DNA from: Afipia sp.
Lineage (GTDB): Bacteria > Pseudomonadota > Alphaproteobacteria > Rhizobiales > Xanthobacteraceae
Direction: 5' to 3'
Assembly: GCA_017308575.1 (NCBI GenBank)
Contig: JAFKEQ010000001.1
Coordinates: forward strand, 372,001 to 436,000
Length of the DNA: 64,000 nt
In this document: piece by piece, positions 1-10,563 of the stretch
Layout: the number at the start of each line of letters is the position of its first letter
How positions within the stretch are numbered: position 1 is the first letter of the stretch
Notes under the pieces: generated by a model
Database searches by the model: none
What the model was told of the DNA's origin: nothing
Seen by the model: the letters and a program-made list of their open reading frames with translations, nothing else
Translations under genes and position numbers: made by a program

Positions 1-545
1 CATCGCACCAGAAGCCACGACAGGAACCCCTGAAGCGGAAGCGCAATAATATCCCCGAGGTGGGACGTCCCGGTGACGCTGCCAAGATAGCCTGTCAGCG
101 CGAGCCCGATGAACACATACCAGATGTCCAGCGGTTTCCCGGTGAAACCGAGCTGGCCGCGACCCGGCACATGGACGCGCGAAATCAGCCAGCCGTAGAA
201 GCTGGTCGCGACCCACGGCGCCGGAATGATGAGCACGACGCCGATCACGAACACCAGCGCGCGCCCGAGCATCTCCCAGATGCTGAAGTCGACGGAAAAT
301 CCGCCGCCGGACAACCCGCCCCCCGCCGGCACCGGCGCGCCTCGGGCCGGCATCGGCGGCGGCGCGCGGCCCGGCGACAGCAGGCCCGGAATATCGCCGG
401 CATATTTCCAGTCCTGCATGCCGTCGGCCCAAACATAGGTGTCCGGCCGGATATGGCCGCGCGCGATCAGGTCGCGAAATTCATCTTCGGAATAAGGGCC
501 TTCCTGCGCGCCGCCGACAGCCACAAACCAAGATCGCCCCGACAT
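1..545 (-). CDS. GYF_2-domain membrane protein, C-terminus beyond window edge
   Basis: Reading the minus strand from an ATG at 545 gives an open frame of at least 181 codons that leaves the window at base 1. A GAGG ribosome-binding site lies just upstream. Residues 5-55 look like a GYF_2 (DUF4339) module: WFVAVGG, QEGPYSEDEF, then VWADGMQDW, the usual tryptophan-rich pattern. A proline/glycine-rich linker follows, then hydrophobic segments around residues 95-115 and 140-155. The membrane part could be DUF898/YjgN-like, but I cannot confirm that. The GYF_2 domain is probably a cytoplasmic binding module tethered to the membrane; the function is unknown. It is divergent from glnK. Confidence 0.75.
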   Translation of the reverse strand, partial: MSGRSWFVAVGGAQEGPYSEDEFRDLIARGHIRPDTYVWADGMQDWKYAGDIPGLLSPGRAPPPMPARGAPVPAGGGLSGGGFSVDFSIWEMLGRALVFVIGVVLIIPAPWVATSFYGWLISRVHVPGRGQLGFTGKPLDIWYVFIGLALTGYLGSVTGTSHLGDIIALPLQGFLSWLLVR

Positions 546-602
546 GCCATGTCCTCATCGTTGCAGGGTCGCACGAGGACCGCCGCAGATGTTGCGGCAT
601 GA

Positions 603-1121
<519 letters not shown>

Positions 1122-1195
1122 TTGTTCGATTGCATCACCACTGACCTCTTCGGTGCGAGGCACCGCGAGGTCTTCTCCTTGCCGGGGGCGCTACC

Positions 1196-2497
1196 ATGTC
1201 GAGACTGCCGCGTGCCGCCATGCGCCTTGCGATGGCGCTCACCCTGACTGCTGCTGTTGCAACGCCGGCCTTCGCCGACACGACGAAGATCGACGCCGCC
1301 GACACCGCGTGGATGATCACGGCGACCGCTTTCGTTCTGATGATGACGATTCCCGGTCTGGCGCTGTTCTACGCCGGCATGGTGCGCAAGAAGAACGTGC
1401 TGGCCACCATGGCGCAGAGCCTGATCGCGGTGGCGCTGATCTCCGTGCTCTGGGTGCTCTACGGTTATAGCCTGACATTCGTCGGCGACGGCGCATTGAT
1501 CGGATCGTTCGATCGCGTGCTGCTGACCGGCCTGATGATGGACGGCGTCAATCCCGCCGCAAAGACAATTCCCGAAGCACTTTTCGTTCTCTACCAGATG
1601 ACCTTCGCCGTGATCGCCGTAGCGCTGGTGGCCGGATCGGTTGCCGACCGCATGCGGTTCTCGTCCTATGTGCTGTTCTGCATCGGCTGGTTCACGGTGG
1701 TTTACATTCCGCTCGCGCACTGGGTCTGGGGCGGCGGTTTTCTCGCGCAGGCCGGCACGATCGATTTCGCCGGCGGCCTTGTGGTGCATCTCAGCGCCGG
1801 CACGGCGGGCCTTGTCGCTGCTCTCGTGATGGGACGGCGGCGCGGCTACGGCACCGAGAACCTGGCGCCCCACGATCTGTCGCTTGCGGTGATCGGCACC
1901 GGCCTGTTGTGGGTCGGCTGGTTCGGCTTCAATGGCGGCTCGGCCTTGCAGGCCAATTCGCGCGCGGTGATGGCGATCTTCTCGACGCATCTGGCCGCCT
2001 GCGCCGGCGCGCTGACATGGACCGCGATCGAATGGGCGACGCGGCGCAAGCCGTCGGTGCTCGGCATGATCTCCGGCGCGGTCGCCGGGCTCGGTACCAT
2101 CACGCCGGCCTCCGGCTTTGTCGAACCCTGGCATGGGATCGTGATCGGCGTGCTGGCGGGCGGCATCTGCTTCTGGGCCTGCACCAGCCTCAAGCATCGC
2201 TTCAACTATGACGACACGCTCGACGTGTTCGGCATCCACGGCATCGGCGGGCTAATCGGAACCCTGCTGACGGGCGTATTCGCCACCACCGCCGTCGGCG
2301 GCACCGGCGGACTGTTGGAAGGCAACGCTTCCCTGCTGCTGAGCCAGCTCTATGGCGTGGTGGTTGTGCTGGCCTGGACCGCCGGAACGACCTTCGTGCT
2401 GCTCAAGATCGTCGACATGCTCGCCGGTCTGCGGGTGTCGCACGAGCATGAGGTCGAGGGCCTCGACATCACCCAGCACGGCGAAGCGCTGCAATAG
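1196..2497 (+). CDS. amtB: Ammonium transporter (first copy)
   Basis: A 433-residue Amt/MEP/Rh channel that conducts ammonium across the inner membrane. An N-terminal signal peptide ends near AFA (residues 25-27). About eleven hydrophobic segments follow, with signature stretches GLALFYAGMVRKKN, WVGWFGFNGGSAL and DVFGIHGIGG. The twin pore histidines are visible at His198 (VVHLSAG) and His348 (GIHGIGG). The C-terminal tail EGLDITQHGEAL is the cytoplasmic segment involved in GlnK contact and gating. It lies directly downstream of the first glnK and is probably co-transcribed. It lacks the extra loop found in the second copy. Confidence 0.95.
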   Translation: MSRLPRAAMRLAMALTLTAAVATPAFADTTKIDAADTAWMITATAFVLMMTIPGLALFYAGMVRKKNVLATMAQSLIAVALISVLWVLYGYSLTFVGDGALIGSFDRVLLTGLMMDGVNPAAKTIPEALFVLYQMTFAVIAVALVAGSVADRMRFSSYVLFCIGWFTVVYIPLAHWVWGGGFLAQAGTIDFAGGLVVHLSAGTAGLVAALVMGRRRGYGTENLAPHDLSLAVIGTGLLWVGWFGFNGGSALQANSRAVMAIFSTHLAACAGALTWTAIEWATRRKPSVLGMISGAVAGLGTITPASGFVEPWHGIVIGVLAGGICFWACTSLKHRFNYDDTLDVFGIHGIGGLIGTLLTGVFATTAVGGTGGLLEGNASLLLSQLYGVVVVLAWTAGTTFVLLKIVDMLAGLRVSHEHEVEGLDITQHGEALQ

Positions 2498-2559
2498 CCC
2501 GCCCAAAACGCCGGGGGCCCGGCGAAAACCTCCCCTGGAACACTGCGGTTTGCCGCCGC

Positions 2560-2602
2560 GATGGGCACAAATGTGTCGGCCGTTTGCCGTGCCCATCTTT
2601 TT
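2560..2602 (+). terminator. Probable intrinsic terminator after first amtB
   Basis: The 9-bp arms GATGGGCAC (2560-2568) and GTGCCCATC (2589-2597) are perfectly complementary. They flank a 20-nt loop and are followed by a run of T to 2602. The hairpin lies 62 bp after the amtB stop. The long loop makes it weaker than the terminator after the second amtB. Confidence 0.55.
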
Positions 2603-2711
2603 GGCATTTCTGTCGATCTTTTAGGCGCGGCAAAACAGCCCCTGTGCCCGGCACGCCCGTTCAGGGCGAAAACTCGCGGATTCACAAACTGTTAACGACT
2701 CCGGCCCGCGT

Positions 2712-2727
2712 TGGCACGGCATTTGAT
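2712..2727 (+). promoter_or_regulatory. Sigma-54-type promoter for second glnK-amtB
   Basis: TGGCACG (2712-2718), four bases, then TTGAT (2723-2727) matches the RpoN -24/-12 pattern TGGCACG-N4-TTGCW except at one -12 base. It lies about 105 bp upstream of glnK at 2830. Nitrogen-limitation control by NtrC and RpoN is the known mode for such pairs in related bacteria. An upstream NtrC site is not clear. Confidence 0.65.
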
Positions 2728-2805
2728 TCATAGGGACCCGGCTGTGCCCGTGGAGTGAGTTTCTTCGCGTGGTGACACTCAGTCGAGAACGCCCGGTCCT
2801 TCTGA

Positions 2806-3168
<363 letters not shown>

Positions 3169-3205
3169 TTTCGCGCAATCCCATCTTTATCAGGAGTCAA
3201 ACCAA

Positions 3206-4648
3206 ATGACGTTCAAGCGTCCCACCAGCGCGGGATTGGCAGCTCTCGCAGTCGGCCTTCTTGCCACAACGGCCGCCCATGCCGCGCCGACGATCAACAA
3301 GGGCGATAACGCCTGGGTTATGACATCCGCAGTCCTCGTGCTGCTGATGACCATTCCCGGCCTCGCACTGTTCTACGGCGGCCTCGTCCGCTCCAAGAAC
3401 ATGCTCTCGGTGCTGGCTCAGGTGTTCTACACCGTCTGCATCGTCACCATTATCTGGGCGGTTTACGGTTACAGCCTCGCTTTCACCGGCGGGTCCGAGT
3501 TCATCGGCGGATTCTCGAAAGCCTTCATGGCGACCGTGACCACCGATTCGGCGGCAGGCACCTTCAGCGTCGATGCCAACATCAGCGAGATGGTGTATTT
3601 CTGCTTCCAGCTCACCTTCGCAGCCATCACGCCTGCGCTTTTCATTGGTGCATTTGCTGAACGCACGAAATTCGCGGCCGTCGCGCTGTTCGTTCCGCTG
3701 TGGGTGACGCTGATCTACTTCCCGATGGCTCACATGGTCTGGTACTGGGCCGGTCCGGATGCGATCTCCGATGCGGTCAAGGCTCTTGCCGCGGCGGCTG
3801 ACGGTGCGGCGAAGACTGCGGCTCAGGCCAAGCTCGACGAAGTGATGGCAGACGGCGGCTTCATCTTCAAGAAGGGCGCGCTGGACTTCGCAGGCGGCAC
3901 GGTGGTGCACATCAATGCCGGTATCGCCGGCCTTGTCGGCGCCCTCATCATCGGCAAGCGCACCGGCTACGGCAAGGAGCTGATGGCTCCGCACTCGCTG
4001 ACCATGACCATGATCGGCGCCGCCCTGCTGTGGGTGGGCTGGTTCGGCTTCAACGCCGGATCGAACCTCGAGGCCAACGGCGGCGCTGCGCTCGCCATGG
4101 TGAACACCTTCCTCGCGACCGCCGCGGCGGCTCTGTCGTGGATGTTCGCGGAATGGATCATCAAGGGTCATCCGTCGCTGCTCGGCGCACTGTCCGGCGC
4201 CGTTGCGGGTCTTGTCGCGGTCACCCCGGCGGCCGGCTTTGCCGGTCCGATGGGCGCGATCGTGCTCGGCCTCGTTGTCGGTGTCGTCTGCCTGTTCTTC
4301 TGCACCGTGGTGAAGAATGCACTCGGCTATGACGACTCCCTCGACGTGTTTGGCGTTCACGGCATCGGCGGCATCGTCGGCGCACTGGGCACCGGCATCC
4401 TGGTCAACCCCGCGCTCGGCGGCACCGGCGTCATGGACTACGTCACCGGCAAGGTCGCTGATTACGACTTCGCGGCGCAGATGACCTCGCAGCTCTGGGG
4501 CGTCGGCACCACGCTGCTGCTGTCCGGCATCGGCTCGGCGATCCTGTTCAAGATCGTCGACGTGATCGTCGGCCTGCGCGTCAGCGTGGATGCGGAACGC
4601 GAAGGTCTCGACATCACCGACCACACGGAGCGTGCCTACAACATGTAA
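3206..4648 (+). CDS. amtB: Ammonium transporter (second copy)
   Basis: A 480-residue Amt family channel. ATG 3206 is preceded by AGGAG (3192-3196) and begins a signal peptide ending near THAAHA/APT; in-frame codons upstream overlap glnK and are not used. Pore histidines are at His235 (VVHINAG) and His385 (GVHGIGG). Compared with the first copy it has an inserted, alanine-rich charged loop of about 40 residues (around 190-230, ending GGFIFKKGALDFAGG) and a further insert near residues 410-425. It ends with the EGLDITDHTERAYNM tail used for GlnK contact. A strong terminator follows. Confidence 0.95.
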   Translation: MTFKRPTSAGLAALAVGLLATTAAHAAPTINKGDNAWVMTSAVLVLLMTIPGLALFYGGLVRSKNMLSVLAQVFYTVCIVTIIWAVYGYSLAFTGGSEFIGGFSKAFMATVTTDSAAGTFSVDANISEMVYFCFQLTFAAITPALFIGAFAERTKFAAVALFVPLWVTLIYFPMAHMVWYWAGPDAISDAVKALAAAADGAAKTAAQAKLDEVMADGGFIFKKGALDFAGGTVVHINAGIAGLVGALIIGKRTGYGKELMAPHSLTMTMIGAALLWVGWFGFNAGSNLEANGGAALAMVNTFLATAAAALSWMFAEWIIKGHPSLLGALSGAVAGLVAVTPAAGFAGPMGAIVLGLVVGVVCLFFCTVVKNALGYDDSLDVFGVHGIGGIVGALGTGILVNPALGGTGVMDYVTGKVADYDFAAQMTSQLWGVGTTLLLSGIGSAILFKIVDVIVGLRVSVDAEREGLDITDHTERAYNM

Positions 4649-4705
4649 TTGGCACGACCTGAACAACGGTCAGGGCACATACCCGGCAATGCCCTGTCCG
4701 TCGGA

Positions 4706-4736
4706 GGGCCCCAGCGCAAGCTGGGGCCCTTTTCTT
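4706..4736 (+). terminator. Strong intrinsic terminator after second amtB
   Basis: A perfect 10-bp stem (GGGCCCCAGC / GCTGGGGCCC, 4706-4729) closes a GCAA tetraloop and is followed by TTTTCTTT. It lies 57 bp after the amtB stop codon and should end glnK-amtB transcription efficiently. Confidence 0.9.
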
Positions 4737-4764
4737 TGCCCGGTCATGGCCATTGCGCGGCCCC

Positions 4765-4792
4765 GATTCGCGATGGTTAATCGCGCCTTAAC
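4765..4792 (+). promoter_or_regulatory. CtrA-type box with adjacent GANTC site upstream of dapC-like/ftsK
   Basis: TTAA (4777-4780), seven bases, then TTAAC (4788-4792) matches the full CtrA consensus TTAA-N7-TTAAC. A GATTC (4765-4769), a potential CcrM methylation site, lies 7 bp upstream. The site is about 95 bp before the aminotransferase start and just past the amtB terminator, so it belongs to the promoter region of the aminotransferase-ftsK unit. Cell-cycle control is an inference. Confidence 0.6.
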
Positions 4793-4886
4793 CTCGCCGA
4801 ACCTATGGTGACGTGATCTCATCCTGCGCGATCCTGCGACCCTTGCGGGCGCGATCGAAGGACCCTTCAAGTGCTGGCGTTCTGAC

Positions 4887-6128
4887 ATGGCCATGACCGC
4901 TTCTTCCCGCACGGCTTCCCCCGCCGGTGCCCAAGGTGGCGCACCAGCCAACGAACGCTCGCCCTTTGCCCGGCTGGCCGACCTGCTGAGCCCGTTCAAG
5001 CCGGGTAAGCCATTGATAAATCTGTCACTTGGCGAGCCGCAGCATCCCGTGCCGGACTTCGTCGGACCGATTCTCGCCCGGCACATCAATGATTTCGGCC
5101 GCTATCCCATCGCCAAGGGAATCGAGCCGTTCCGGCAGGCCGCAGCAAACTGGACCACGAAGCGGTTCGGCCTGGCGCGGGCCGTCGATCCGGATAGCGA
5201 AGTGCTGGTGCTGAACGGCAGCCGGGAAGGTCTTTTCTTCGCCGGGATTGCCGCTGCCCGTTATGTCTCCCCGCGCAAGGGCCCGCCCGCGATCCTGATG
5301 CCGAATCCGTTCTATCCCGCCTATGCCGCGGGCGCGCGTGCGGCGGGATGCGAGGCGATATTTCTGCCGACCACCCGCGACAACGGCTTCCTGCCGGATC
5401 TCGATGCGCTGGCCCCCGAAACGCTGGAGCGCACCGCCGCGTTCTATCTCGCCTCACCCGCCAATCCGCAGGGCTCGGTGGCGTCGCCCGCCTACTTCGC
5501 GCGCGTCAAGCAGCTTGCCGATCGTTACGGTTTCATCGTGCTGAGCGATGAATGCTATTCGGAAATCTACACGCAGGATGCGCCCGGCAGCATGCTGGCG
5601 GTGGCCGGAAACGATTTCGCCAACGTCGTGGCGTTCCAGTCTCTGTCGAAGCGCTCCAACCTTCCCGGCATGCGCGTCGGCTTTGTCGCCGGCGACAGGA
5701 ATTTTCTCGCGCGCTTTCATGAACTGCGCAATGTCGCCGCGCCGCAAGTGCCGGTGCCGCTGCAGCACGTGGCGATCGCCGCCTACAACGACGAGTCCCA
5801 TGTCGACGAGAACCGCCGCCTCTATGGCATCAAGTTCGATCTTGCGGACCAGATTCTCGGCAACCGTTTCGGCTACCGGCGACCTGCGGGCGGGTTCTGC
5901 ATCTGGCTCGATGTCTCTTCATGCGGCGGTGACGAAGCCGCGACAGTGAAACTGTTTCGGGATGGCGGCGTGCGCGTCATTCCCGGCAGCTATCTGGCGC
6001 GCCCGCAGGCCGACGGTAGCAATCCCGGCGCGGGCTATATCCGCGTCGCCATGGTGCAGGACAGTGAAACAACCGCCGAGGCGTTGCACCGGATGGTCGA
6101 CGTCCTGAGCGAAGCGCAAGGCGAGTAG
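4887..6128 (+). CDS. dapC: PLP aminotransferase, DapC-like (succinyldiaminopimelate transaminase)
   Basis: A 413-residue fold-type I class I/II aminotransferase. The PLP-binding lysine is Lys255 in [19 protein letters not shown]. Other landmarks are [14 protein letters not shown] (substrate side), [31 protein letters not shown] and [10 protein letters not shown]. The SKRSN-x-GMR motif and length fit the DapC subfamily, which makes N-succinyl-LL-diaminopimelate for lysine and peptidoglycan synthesis. Related aminotransferases differ in substrate, so the specificity is inferred. It ends 5 bp before ftsK, so the two are probably co-transcribed, linking a wall-precursor enzyme with a division protein. 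Confidence 0.75.
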   Translation: MAMTASSRTASPAGAQGGAPANERSPFARLADLLSPFKPGKPLINLSLGEPQHPVPDFVGPILARHINDFGRYPIAKGIEPFRQAAANWTTKRFGLARAVDPDSEVLVLNGSREGLFFAGIAAARYVSPRKGPPAILMPNPFYPAYAAGARAAGCEAIFLPTTRDNGFLPDLDALAPETLERTAAFYLASPANPQGSVASPAYFARVKQLADRYGFIVLSDECYSEIYTQDAPGSMLAVAGNDFANVVAFQSLSKRSNLPGMRVGFVAGDRNFLARFHELRNVAAPQVPVPLQHVAIAAYNDESHVDENRRLYGIKFDLADQILGNRFGYRRPAGGFCIWLDVSSCGGDEAATVKLFRDGGVRVIPGSYLARPQADGSNPGAGYIRVAMVQDSETTAEALHRMVDVLSEAQGE

Positions 6129-6133
6129 AAAAC

Positions 6134-8608
6134 ATGCCAGCGATCGAACGCGTCATTCCCATCGTCGGCCAGATGTCCGATCCGATCCGCGAGATGCTCG
6201 CCCGCCGCCTGCGCGAACTGATGGGCCTTGGCGTCATCGCGCTGACCTGCGTCGCCGCCGCGGCACTGATGACATGGTCGGTGCAGGACCCGAGTCTGAG
6301 CCACGCGACGTCCGGCCCGATCCGCAACCTGATGGGCAAGCCGGGCGCGATCGGCGCCGACATGCTGATGCAGATTCTCGGCCTCGGTTCGATCATGCTG
6401 ATCCTGCCGGTGGCGGTGTGGGGATGGCGGCTTTTGACCCATCGTCATTTCGACCGCGAGGCGCTGCGGATCGGATGCTGGATTCTCTGCGCGGTGGTCG
6501 CCGCCGGATTCGCAAGCTGCCTGCCGCGCAGCGGCGCGTGGCCGCTGCCCACCGGCCTCGGCGGCGTGGTGGGCGATGCGCTGGTGCGCTTCCCTGCCGT
6601 GGTCTTCGGACCACCCGGACTGCTCTATCGCGCGATTCTCGGCTTCGTCCTGTTCGCAATCATGATCGCGGGCTTCGTATTTGCCTGCGGCGCAGGCGCC
6701 CGGGAAAAAATCGCCGCACCGGTGCGGCGGCGCGTGATCGACGAGGATGACAGCGACTTCGAGGATGAGGATGATCGCGGCGCGATCTCGCTCGGCTGGA
6801 TCGCGCACACCGCGATGAGCGTGAAGGGGCGCATCATGCGCGCCCTGTCCGCCGCCTTCGCCATGCTGGTCGGACGCACGGAATCGAAGCGTGCCGCCTC
6901 GTTCGAGCGGATGGAGCCGAATCTCGGTGGCCGCCGCGCGCCGTCGCTGGTGCCGCAGGACGAATACGAAGAAGAGGAAGAAGAGTACGAGGAGGAGGAC
7001 GAAGAAGAGGAGGAAGAGGAAGACGAGGAGCCCGCGCCGCGCAGCCGCAAGCGCGCCGAGCCGAAGCCATCCGGCCGCAAGGGTGTGTTCGTCCTTCCCC
7101 CGATCTCCGTGCTCGCCGCGCCGAAAGCCTCCGACCGCCTCACGCTCAGCAAGGCCGAGCTGGAAGAAAACTCGCGCGCGCTGGAAAGCGTGCTGCAGGA
7201 CTTCGGCGTGCGCGGCGAAATCGTCAAGGCCAATCCCGGTCCCGTCGTCACGCTTTACGAACTCGAACCGGCACCCGGCATCAAGTCGTCACGCGTCATC
7301 GGCCTCGCCGACGACATCGCCCGCTCTATGAGCGCGGTGTCGGCGCGTGTCGCCGTCGTGCCCGGACGCAACGCCATCGGCATCGAACTGCCGAACGTCA
7401 AGCGCGAGAAGGTTTACCTGCGCGAACTGCTGTCGGCGAAGGAAGCGACCGACAGCACCGCCAAGCTGCCGCTGTGCCTCGGCAAGAGCATCGGCGGCGA
7501 TCCGGTCATCGTCGATCTGGCGAAGATGCCGCACATGCTGATCGCGGGCACCACCGGCTCCGGCAAATCCGTCGGCATCAACACCATGATCCTGTCGCTG
7601 GTCTATCGCCTGCGTCCGGATCAGTGCCGCCTGATCATGGTCGATCCGAAGATGCTCGAACTCTCCGTCTATGACGGCATCCCGCATCTTCTGACGCCGG
7701 TCGTGACCGATCCCAAGAAAGCCGTCGTCGCGCTGAAATGGGCCGTGCGCGAGATGGAGCAGCGCTACAAGAACATGTCGAAGCTCGGCGTGCGCAACAT
7801 CGACGGCTACAATGCGCGCGTCGCCGAGGCGAAGGCCAAGGGCGAGGAACTGACCCGCACCGTTCACACCGGCTTCGACAAGGAAACCGGCAAGGCGATC
7901 TACGAGGAAGAAAAACTCGAACTCGAGCCGCTGCCCTATATCGTCATCATCGTGGACGAAATGGCCGACCTGATGATGGTCGCGGGCAAGGACATCGAAG
8001 GCGCGGTGCAGCGCCTCGCGCAGATGGCGCGCGCCGCGGGTCTCCATGTGATCCTCGCCACGCAGCGCCCGTCGGTCGACGTCATCACCGGCACCATCAA
8101 GGCGAACTTCCCGACCCGCATTTCCTTCCAGGTCACCTCGAAGATCGACAGCCGCGTGCTTCTCGGCGAAATGGGCGCGGAGCAACTGCTCGGCCAGGGC
8201 GACATGCTCTACATGGCGGGCGGCGGACGCATCAGCCGCGTCCATGGTCCCTTCGTCTCGGACGAGGAAGTCGAGAAGATCGTCCGTCACCTCAAGGCGC
8301 AGGGCCAGCCGGAATATCTCGAAGCGGTCACCGCGGAAGAGGAAACCGACGAGGACGGCAACGCGGTGTTCGACGGCACCAGCATGGGCGCGAATGGCGG
8401 CGAAGGCGACCTGTTCCAGCAGGCCGTGGCCATCGTCAAGCGCGACCGCAAGGCCTCCACCAGCTATATCCAGCGCCGCCTGCAGATCGGTTACAACCGC
8501 GCTGCCACCCTGATGGAGCGGATGGAACTGGAAGGCATCGTCGGACAGGCCAATCATGCCGGCAAACGCGAGATTCTGGTGCCCGAAGACGAGGAGCGAT
8601 TCGGCTGA
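6134..8608 (+). CDS. ftsK: DNA translocase FtsK
   Basis: An 824-residue septal DNA pump that moves chromosome dimers and the terminus region at division. Residues 30-200 hold four membrane segments. A linker of about residues 200-330 includes a near-continuous Glu/Asp run (roughly 277-298) followed by a basic proline-rich patch. The motor has Walker A GTTGSGKS near residue 472 and Walker [12 protein letters not shown] near 605, and [23 protein letters not shown] is typical of the family. The C-terminal gamma winged helix ends [26 protein letters not shown] 6134 is taken as the start; Met14 (MSDPIREML) is an alternative with no better ribosome-binding site. Confidence 0.95.
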   Translation: MPAIERVIPIVGQMSDPIREMLARRLRELMGLGVIALTCVAAAALMTWSVQDPSLSHATSGPIRNLMGKPGAIGADMLMQILGLGSIMLILPVAVWGWRLLTHRHFDREALRIGCWILCAVVAAGFASCLPRSGAWPLPTGLGGVVGDALVRFPAVVFGPPGLLYRAILGFVLFAIMIAGFVFACGAGAREKIAAPVRRRVIDEDDSDFEDEDDRGAISLGWIAHTAMSVKGRIMRALSAAFAMLVGRTESKRAASFERMEPNLGGRRAPSLVPQDEYEEEEEEYEEEDEEEEEEEDEEPAPRSRKRAEPKPSGRKGVFVLPPISVLAAPKASDRLTLSKAELEENSRALESVLQDFGVRGEIVKANPGPVVTLYELEPAPGIKSSRVIGLADDIARSMSAVSARVAVVPGRNAIGIELPNVKREKVYLRELLSAKEATDSTAKLPLCLGKSIGGDPVIVDLAKMPHMLIAGTTGSGKSVGINTMILSLVYRLRPDQCRLIMVDPKMLELSVYDGIPHLLTPVVTDPKKAVVALKWAVREMEQRYKNMSKLGVRNIDGYNARVAEAKAKGEELTRTVHTGFDKETGKAIYEEEKLELEPLPYIVIIVDEMADLMMVAGKDIEGAVQRLAQMARAAGLHVILATQRPSVDVITGTIKANFPTRISFQVTSKIDSRVLLGEMGAEQLLGQGDMLYMAGGGRISRVHGPFVSDEEVEKIVRHLKAQGQPEYLEAVTAEEETDEDGNAVFDGTSMGANGGEGDLFQQAVAIVKRDRKASTSYIQRRLQIGYNRAATLMERMELEGIVGQANHAGKREILVPEDEERFG

Positions 8609-8743
8609 TCATTCCCTGTTCGCAGCCGCGAATTCGCCATAGCTTCGGGCTAGACACTTGAAAGATTCCGACAGGACGGACCGTTGAGATATTTTTCCCG
8701 CCATCAGCCGTTCTGCCCGCCCAAGGTACGCACCAAGGCGCGC

Positions 8744-9529
8744 ATGTCCCCCACCCGCAAGACACCCGTGGCCGCGCTCGCCGCCACGCTGGTCGCCTCG
8801 CTGGTGATGTCCTCCGCCTTCGCCCAGGCGGTGCCGGTGCCAAAACCCGCACCGAAGCGCACCGATGCGCCGCGCCCGTCCGCGCCGCTGACCACTGCGC
8901 CAAGTGGACAGGCAGCGGCCGAGCCGCCGAATCCCATTCTTCCCGACCTCAGCCGCCTGTTCAGCGGCCCCGCGCCGACCTTCGACGCCAACCAGAAAAT
9001 ATGGGCCGGCAAGGTCAGCGCGTATCTGTCGTCGGTGCAGAATCTGTCGGGCAATTTCGTGCAGGTCGGACCAGACGGCAAACGCACCACCGGCGATTTC
9101 TATATCCAGAAGCCCGGCAAGGTCCGTTTCGAATATGACGATCCGAATCCCATCGCGATGGTCGCGGATGGGTCGTCTGTGATCGTGCGCGATCGCAGGC
9201 TGGCGACGCAGGACGTCTATCCGCTGTCGCAGACGCCGCTGCGTTACCTGCTGGCGGATCGCATCGATCTGCTGCGCGACACCAATGTTGTGGGCGTCTC
9301 GGCCGACGACATGTTCATCAGCGTGATCATCGAGGAAAAGCAGGCGCTGATCGGCACCAGCCGTCTGATGCTGATGATCGGCGCCAAGGACAATCAGCTC
9401 AAGCAGTGGACCGTGACCGACCCGCAGGGCTACGACACCACCGTCGCGGTTTATAACCTGAATACGGCCAAGCTGGATTCCAGCATGTTCAAGATCGATT
9501 ACACGAACTATTCCACGCCGAATAATTAG
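8744..9529 (+). CDS. lolA: Outer-membrane lipoprotein carrier protein LolA
   Basis: A 261-residue periplasmic chaperone that carries lipoproteins from LolCDE to the outer membrane. A signal peptide (SPTRKTPVAALAATLVASLVM... to AFAQA) is followed by a proline-rich stretch, then the LolA fold: VSAYLSSVQNLSGNFVQVGPDG, FYIQKPGKVRFEYDDPNPI, VIVRDRRLATQDVYPLSQTPLRYLL and WTVTDPQGYDTTVAVYN. An in-frame TTG at 8684 would add 20 residues before the signal peptide, so ATG 8744 is preferred. Alphaproteobacterial members commonly carry this longer N-terminus. It follows ftsK after 135 bp. Confidence 0.9.
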   Translation: MSPTRKTPVAALAATLVASLVMSSAFAQAVPVPKPAPKRTDAPRPSAPLTTAPSGQAAAEPPNPILPDLSRLFSGPAPTFDANQKIWAGKVSAYLSSVQNLSGNFVQVGPDGKRTTGDFYIQKPGKVRFEYDDPNPIAMVADGSSVIVRDRRLATQDVYPLSQTPLRYLLADRIDLLRDTNVVGVSADDMFISVIIEEKQALIGTSRLMLMIGAKDNQLKQWTVTDPQGYDTTVAVYNLNTAKLDSSMFKIDYTNYSTPNN

Positions 9530-9546
9530 CTCTCCTCGTTGCCGTC

Positions 9547-9590
9547 CCCTTCGAGGCGCGCGAGCAAGAGCGCGCATCTCAGGATGACGT
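9547..9590. repeat. Intergenic palindromic repeat, family A (half element)
   Basis: CCTTCGAGGCGCGC...GAGCGCGCATCTCAGGATGACG is the right-hand half of the family A element seen complete at 12525. It sits between lolA and xthA. The GCGCGC arms can form a hairpin. Confidence 0.7.
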
Positions 9591-9624
9591 TCCCTCGCGA
9601 CGCTTCCTGTGCTTTATCGTTTCC

Positions 9625-10440
9625 ATGCGCTTCACCCTGACAACCTGGAATATCAATTCGGTGCGCCTGCGCATCGATCTGGTCGCGAAGTTCATCAAGG
9701 CCATGCGGCCCGATGTGCTGTGCCTGCAGGAAACGAAATGCGTCGATGACGCGTTTCCGCTCAAGCGCTTCAAGCGTCTCGGCTACGAACACATCGCGCT
9801 GAATGGTCAGAAGGGTTATCACGGCGTCGCCATCGTCTCGAAGCTTCCCTTCGATTCGAGCGATGTGCGTACCTTCTGCGGCAAAGTGGATTCGCGGCAC
9901 ATTTCCGTGGCGTTCGGCGAAAAGGCGCAGATGTCCGAGCCGCTGACGGTCCATAATTTCTATGTGCCTGCCGGCGGGGACATTCCCGATCCCGCGCTCA
10001 ACGAGAAATTCGCGCACAAGCTGTCGTTCCTCGACGAGATGCGCGATTGCGAACCGCTGCATCCGAAGGGACAGGACCGGCATATTCTGGTGGGCGATCT
10101 CAACGTCGCACCGCACGAGCATGACGTGTGGTCGCACAAGCAGCTTCTGAAGATCGTGTCGCATACGCCGATCGAGTGCGAGAAGCTGCTCGATGTGCAG
10201 AGCCGCGGCGAATGGGTCGACGTGGCGCGGGCGCGCATTCCGGAGCCGGAAAAAATCTACACATGGTGGAGCTACCGCTCCGCCGACTGGGTCGCCGCCA
10301 ACAAGGGCCGCCGTCTCGATCACATCTGGGTTTCGAAAGCGCTCGGCGATCGCGTGTCCGATTTCAGGATCACGCGCGACGCGCGCGGCTGGGAGCGCCC
10401 GTCGGACCATGTGCCGGTGACGGCCGTTCTGGATGTTTGA
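9625..10440 (+). CDS. xthA: Exodeoxyribonuclease III
   Basis: A 271-residue endonuclease/exonuclease/phosphatase-fold protein, the family's usual length. It acts at abasic sites and as a 3'-5' exonuclease in base-excision repair. Motifs in order are TWNINSVRLR (N7 metal/phosphate pocket), LCLQETKC (catalytic Glu), GYHGVAIVSK, VGDLNVAPHEHDVW (Asp/Asn pair), RLDHIWVS and the C-terminal SDHVPVTA with the catalytic Asp-His. It stands alone between two repeat elements. Confidence 0.95.
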   Translation: MRFTLTTWNINSVRLRIDLVAKFIKAMRPDVLCLQETKCVDDAFPLKRFKRLGYEHIALNGQKGYHGVAIVSKLPFDSSDVRTFCGKVDSRHISVAFGEKAQMSEPLTVHNFYVPAGGDIPDPALNEKFAHKLSFLDEMRDCEPLHPKGQDRHILVGDLNVAPHEHDVWSHKQLLKIVSHTPIECEKLLDVQSRGEWVDVARARIPEPEKIYTWWSYRSADWVAANKGRRLDHIWVSKALGDRVSDFRITRDARGWERPSDHVPVTAVLDV

Positions 10441-10441
10441 A

Positions 10442-10550
10442 TCCTCATCCTGAGGAGCGCGCCTACCATGGCGCGCGTCTCGAAGGATGAGGATCTCATC
10501 TCATGATTCAAGATGCATCGCCATGCGATGCTCCTCACCATGAGGACATC
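10442..10550. repeat. Intergenic palindromic repeat, family A (two-hairpin form)
   Basis: CTCATCCTGAGGAGCGCGCC, then GGCGCGCGTCTCGAAGGATGAGGA, followed by a second inverted unit ending GCTCCTCACCATGAGGA. It lies between the convergent xthA and cNMP-binding genes. The copy at 57519 has the same GAGGAGC...GTCTCGAAGGA arrangement and the same closing CTCCTCACCATGAGG. Confidence 0.85.
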
Positions 10551-10563
10551 CCATTAGCGGAAA

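Noticed and set aside
3197..4666. A 489-codon open frame on the minus strand
   Set aside because: Antisense to amtB2 with histidine/aspartate-rich nonsense typical of mirrored membrane-protein codons.
7289..8557. A 422-codon open frame on the minus strand
   Set aside because: Antisense to the FtsK motor domain.
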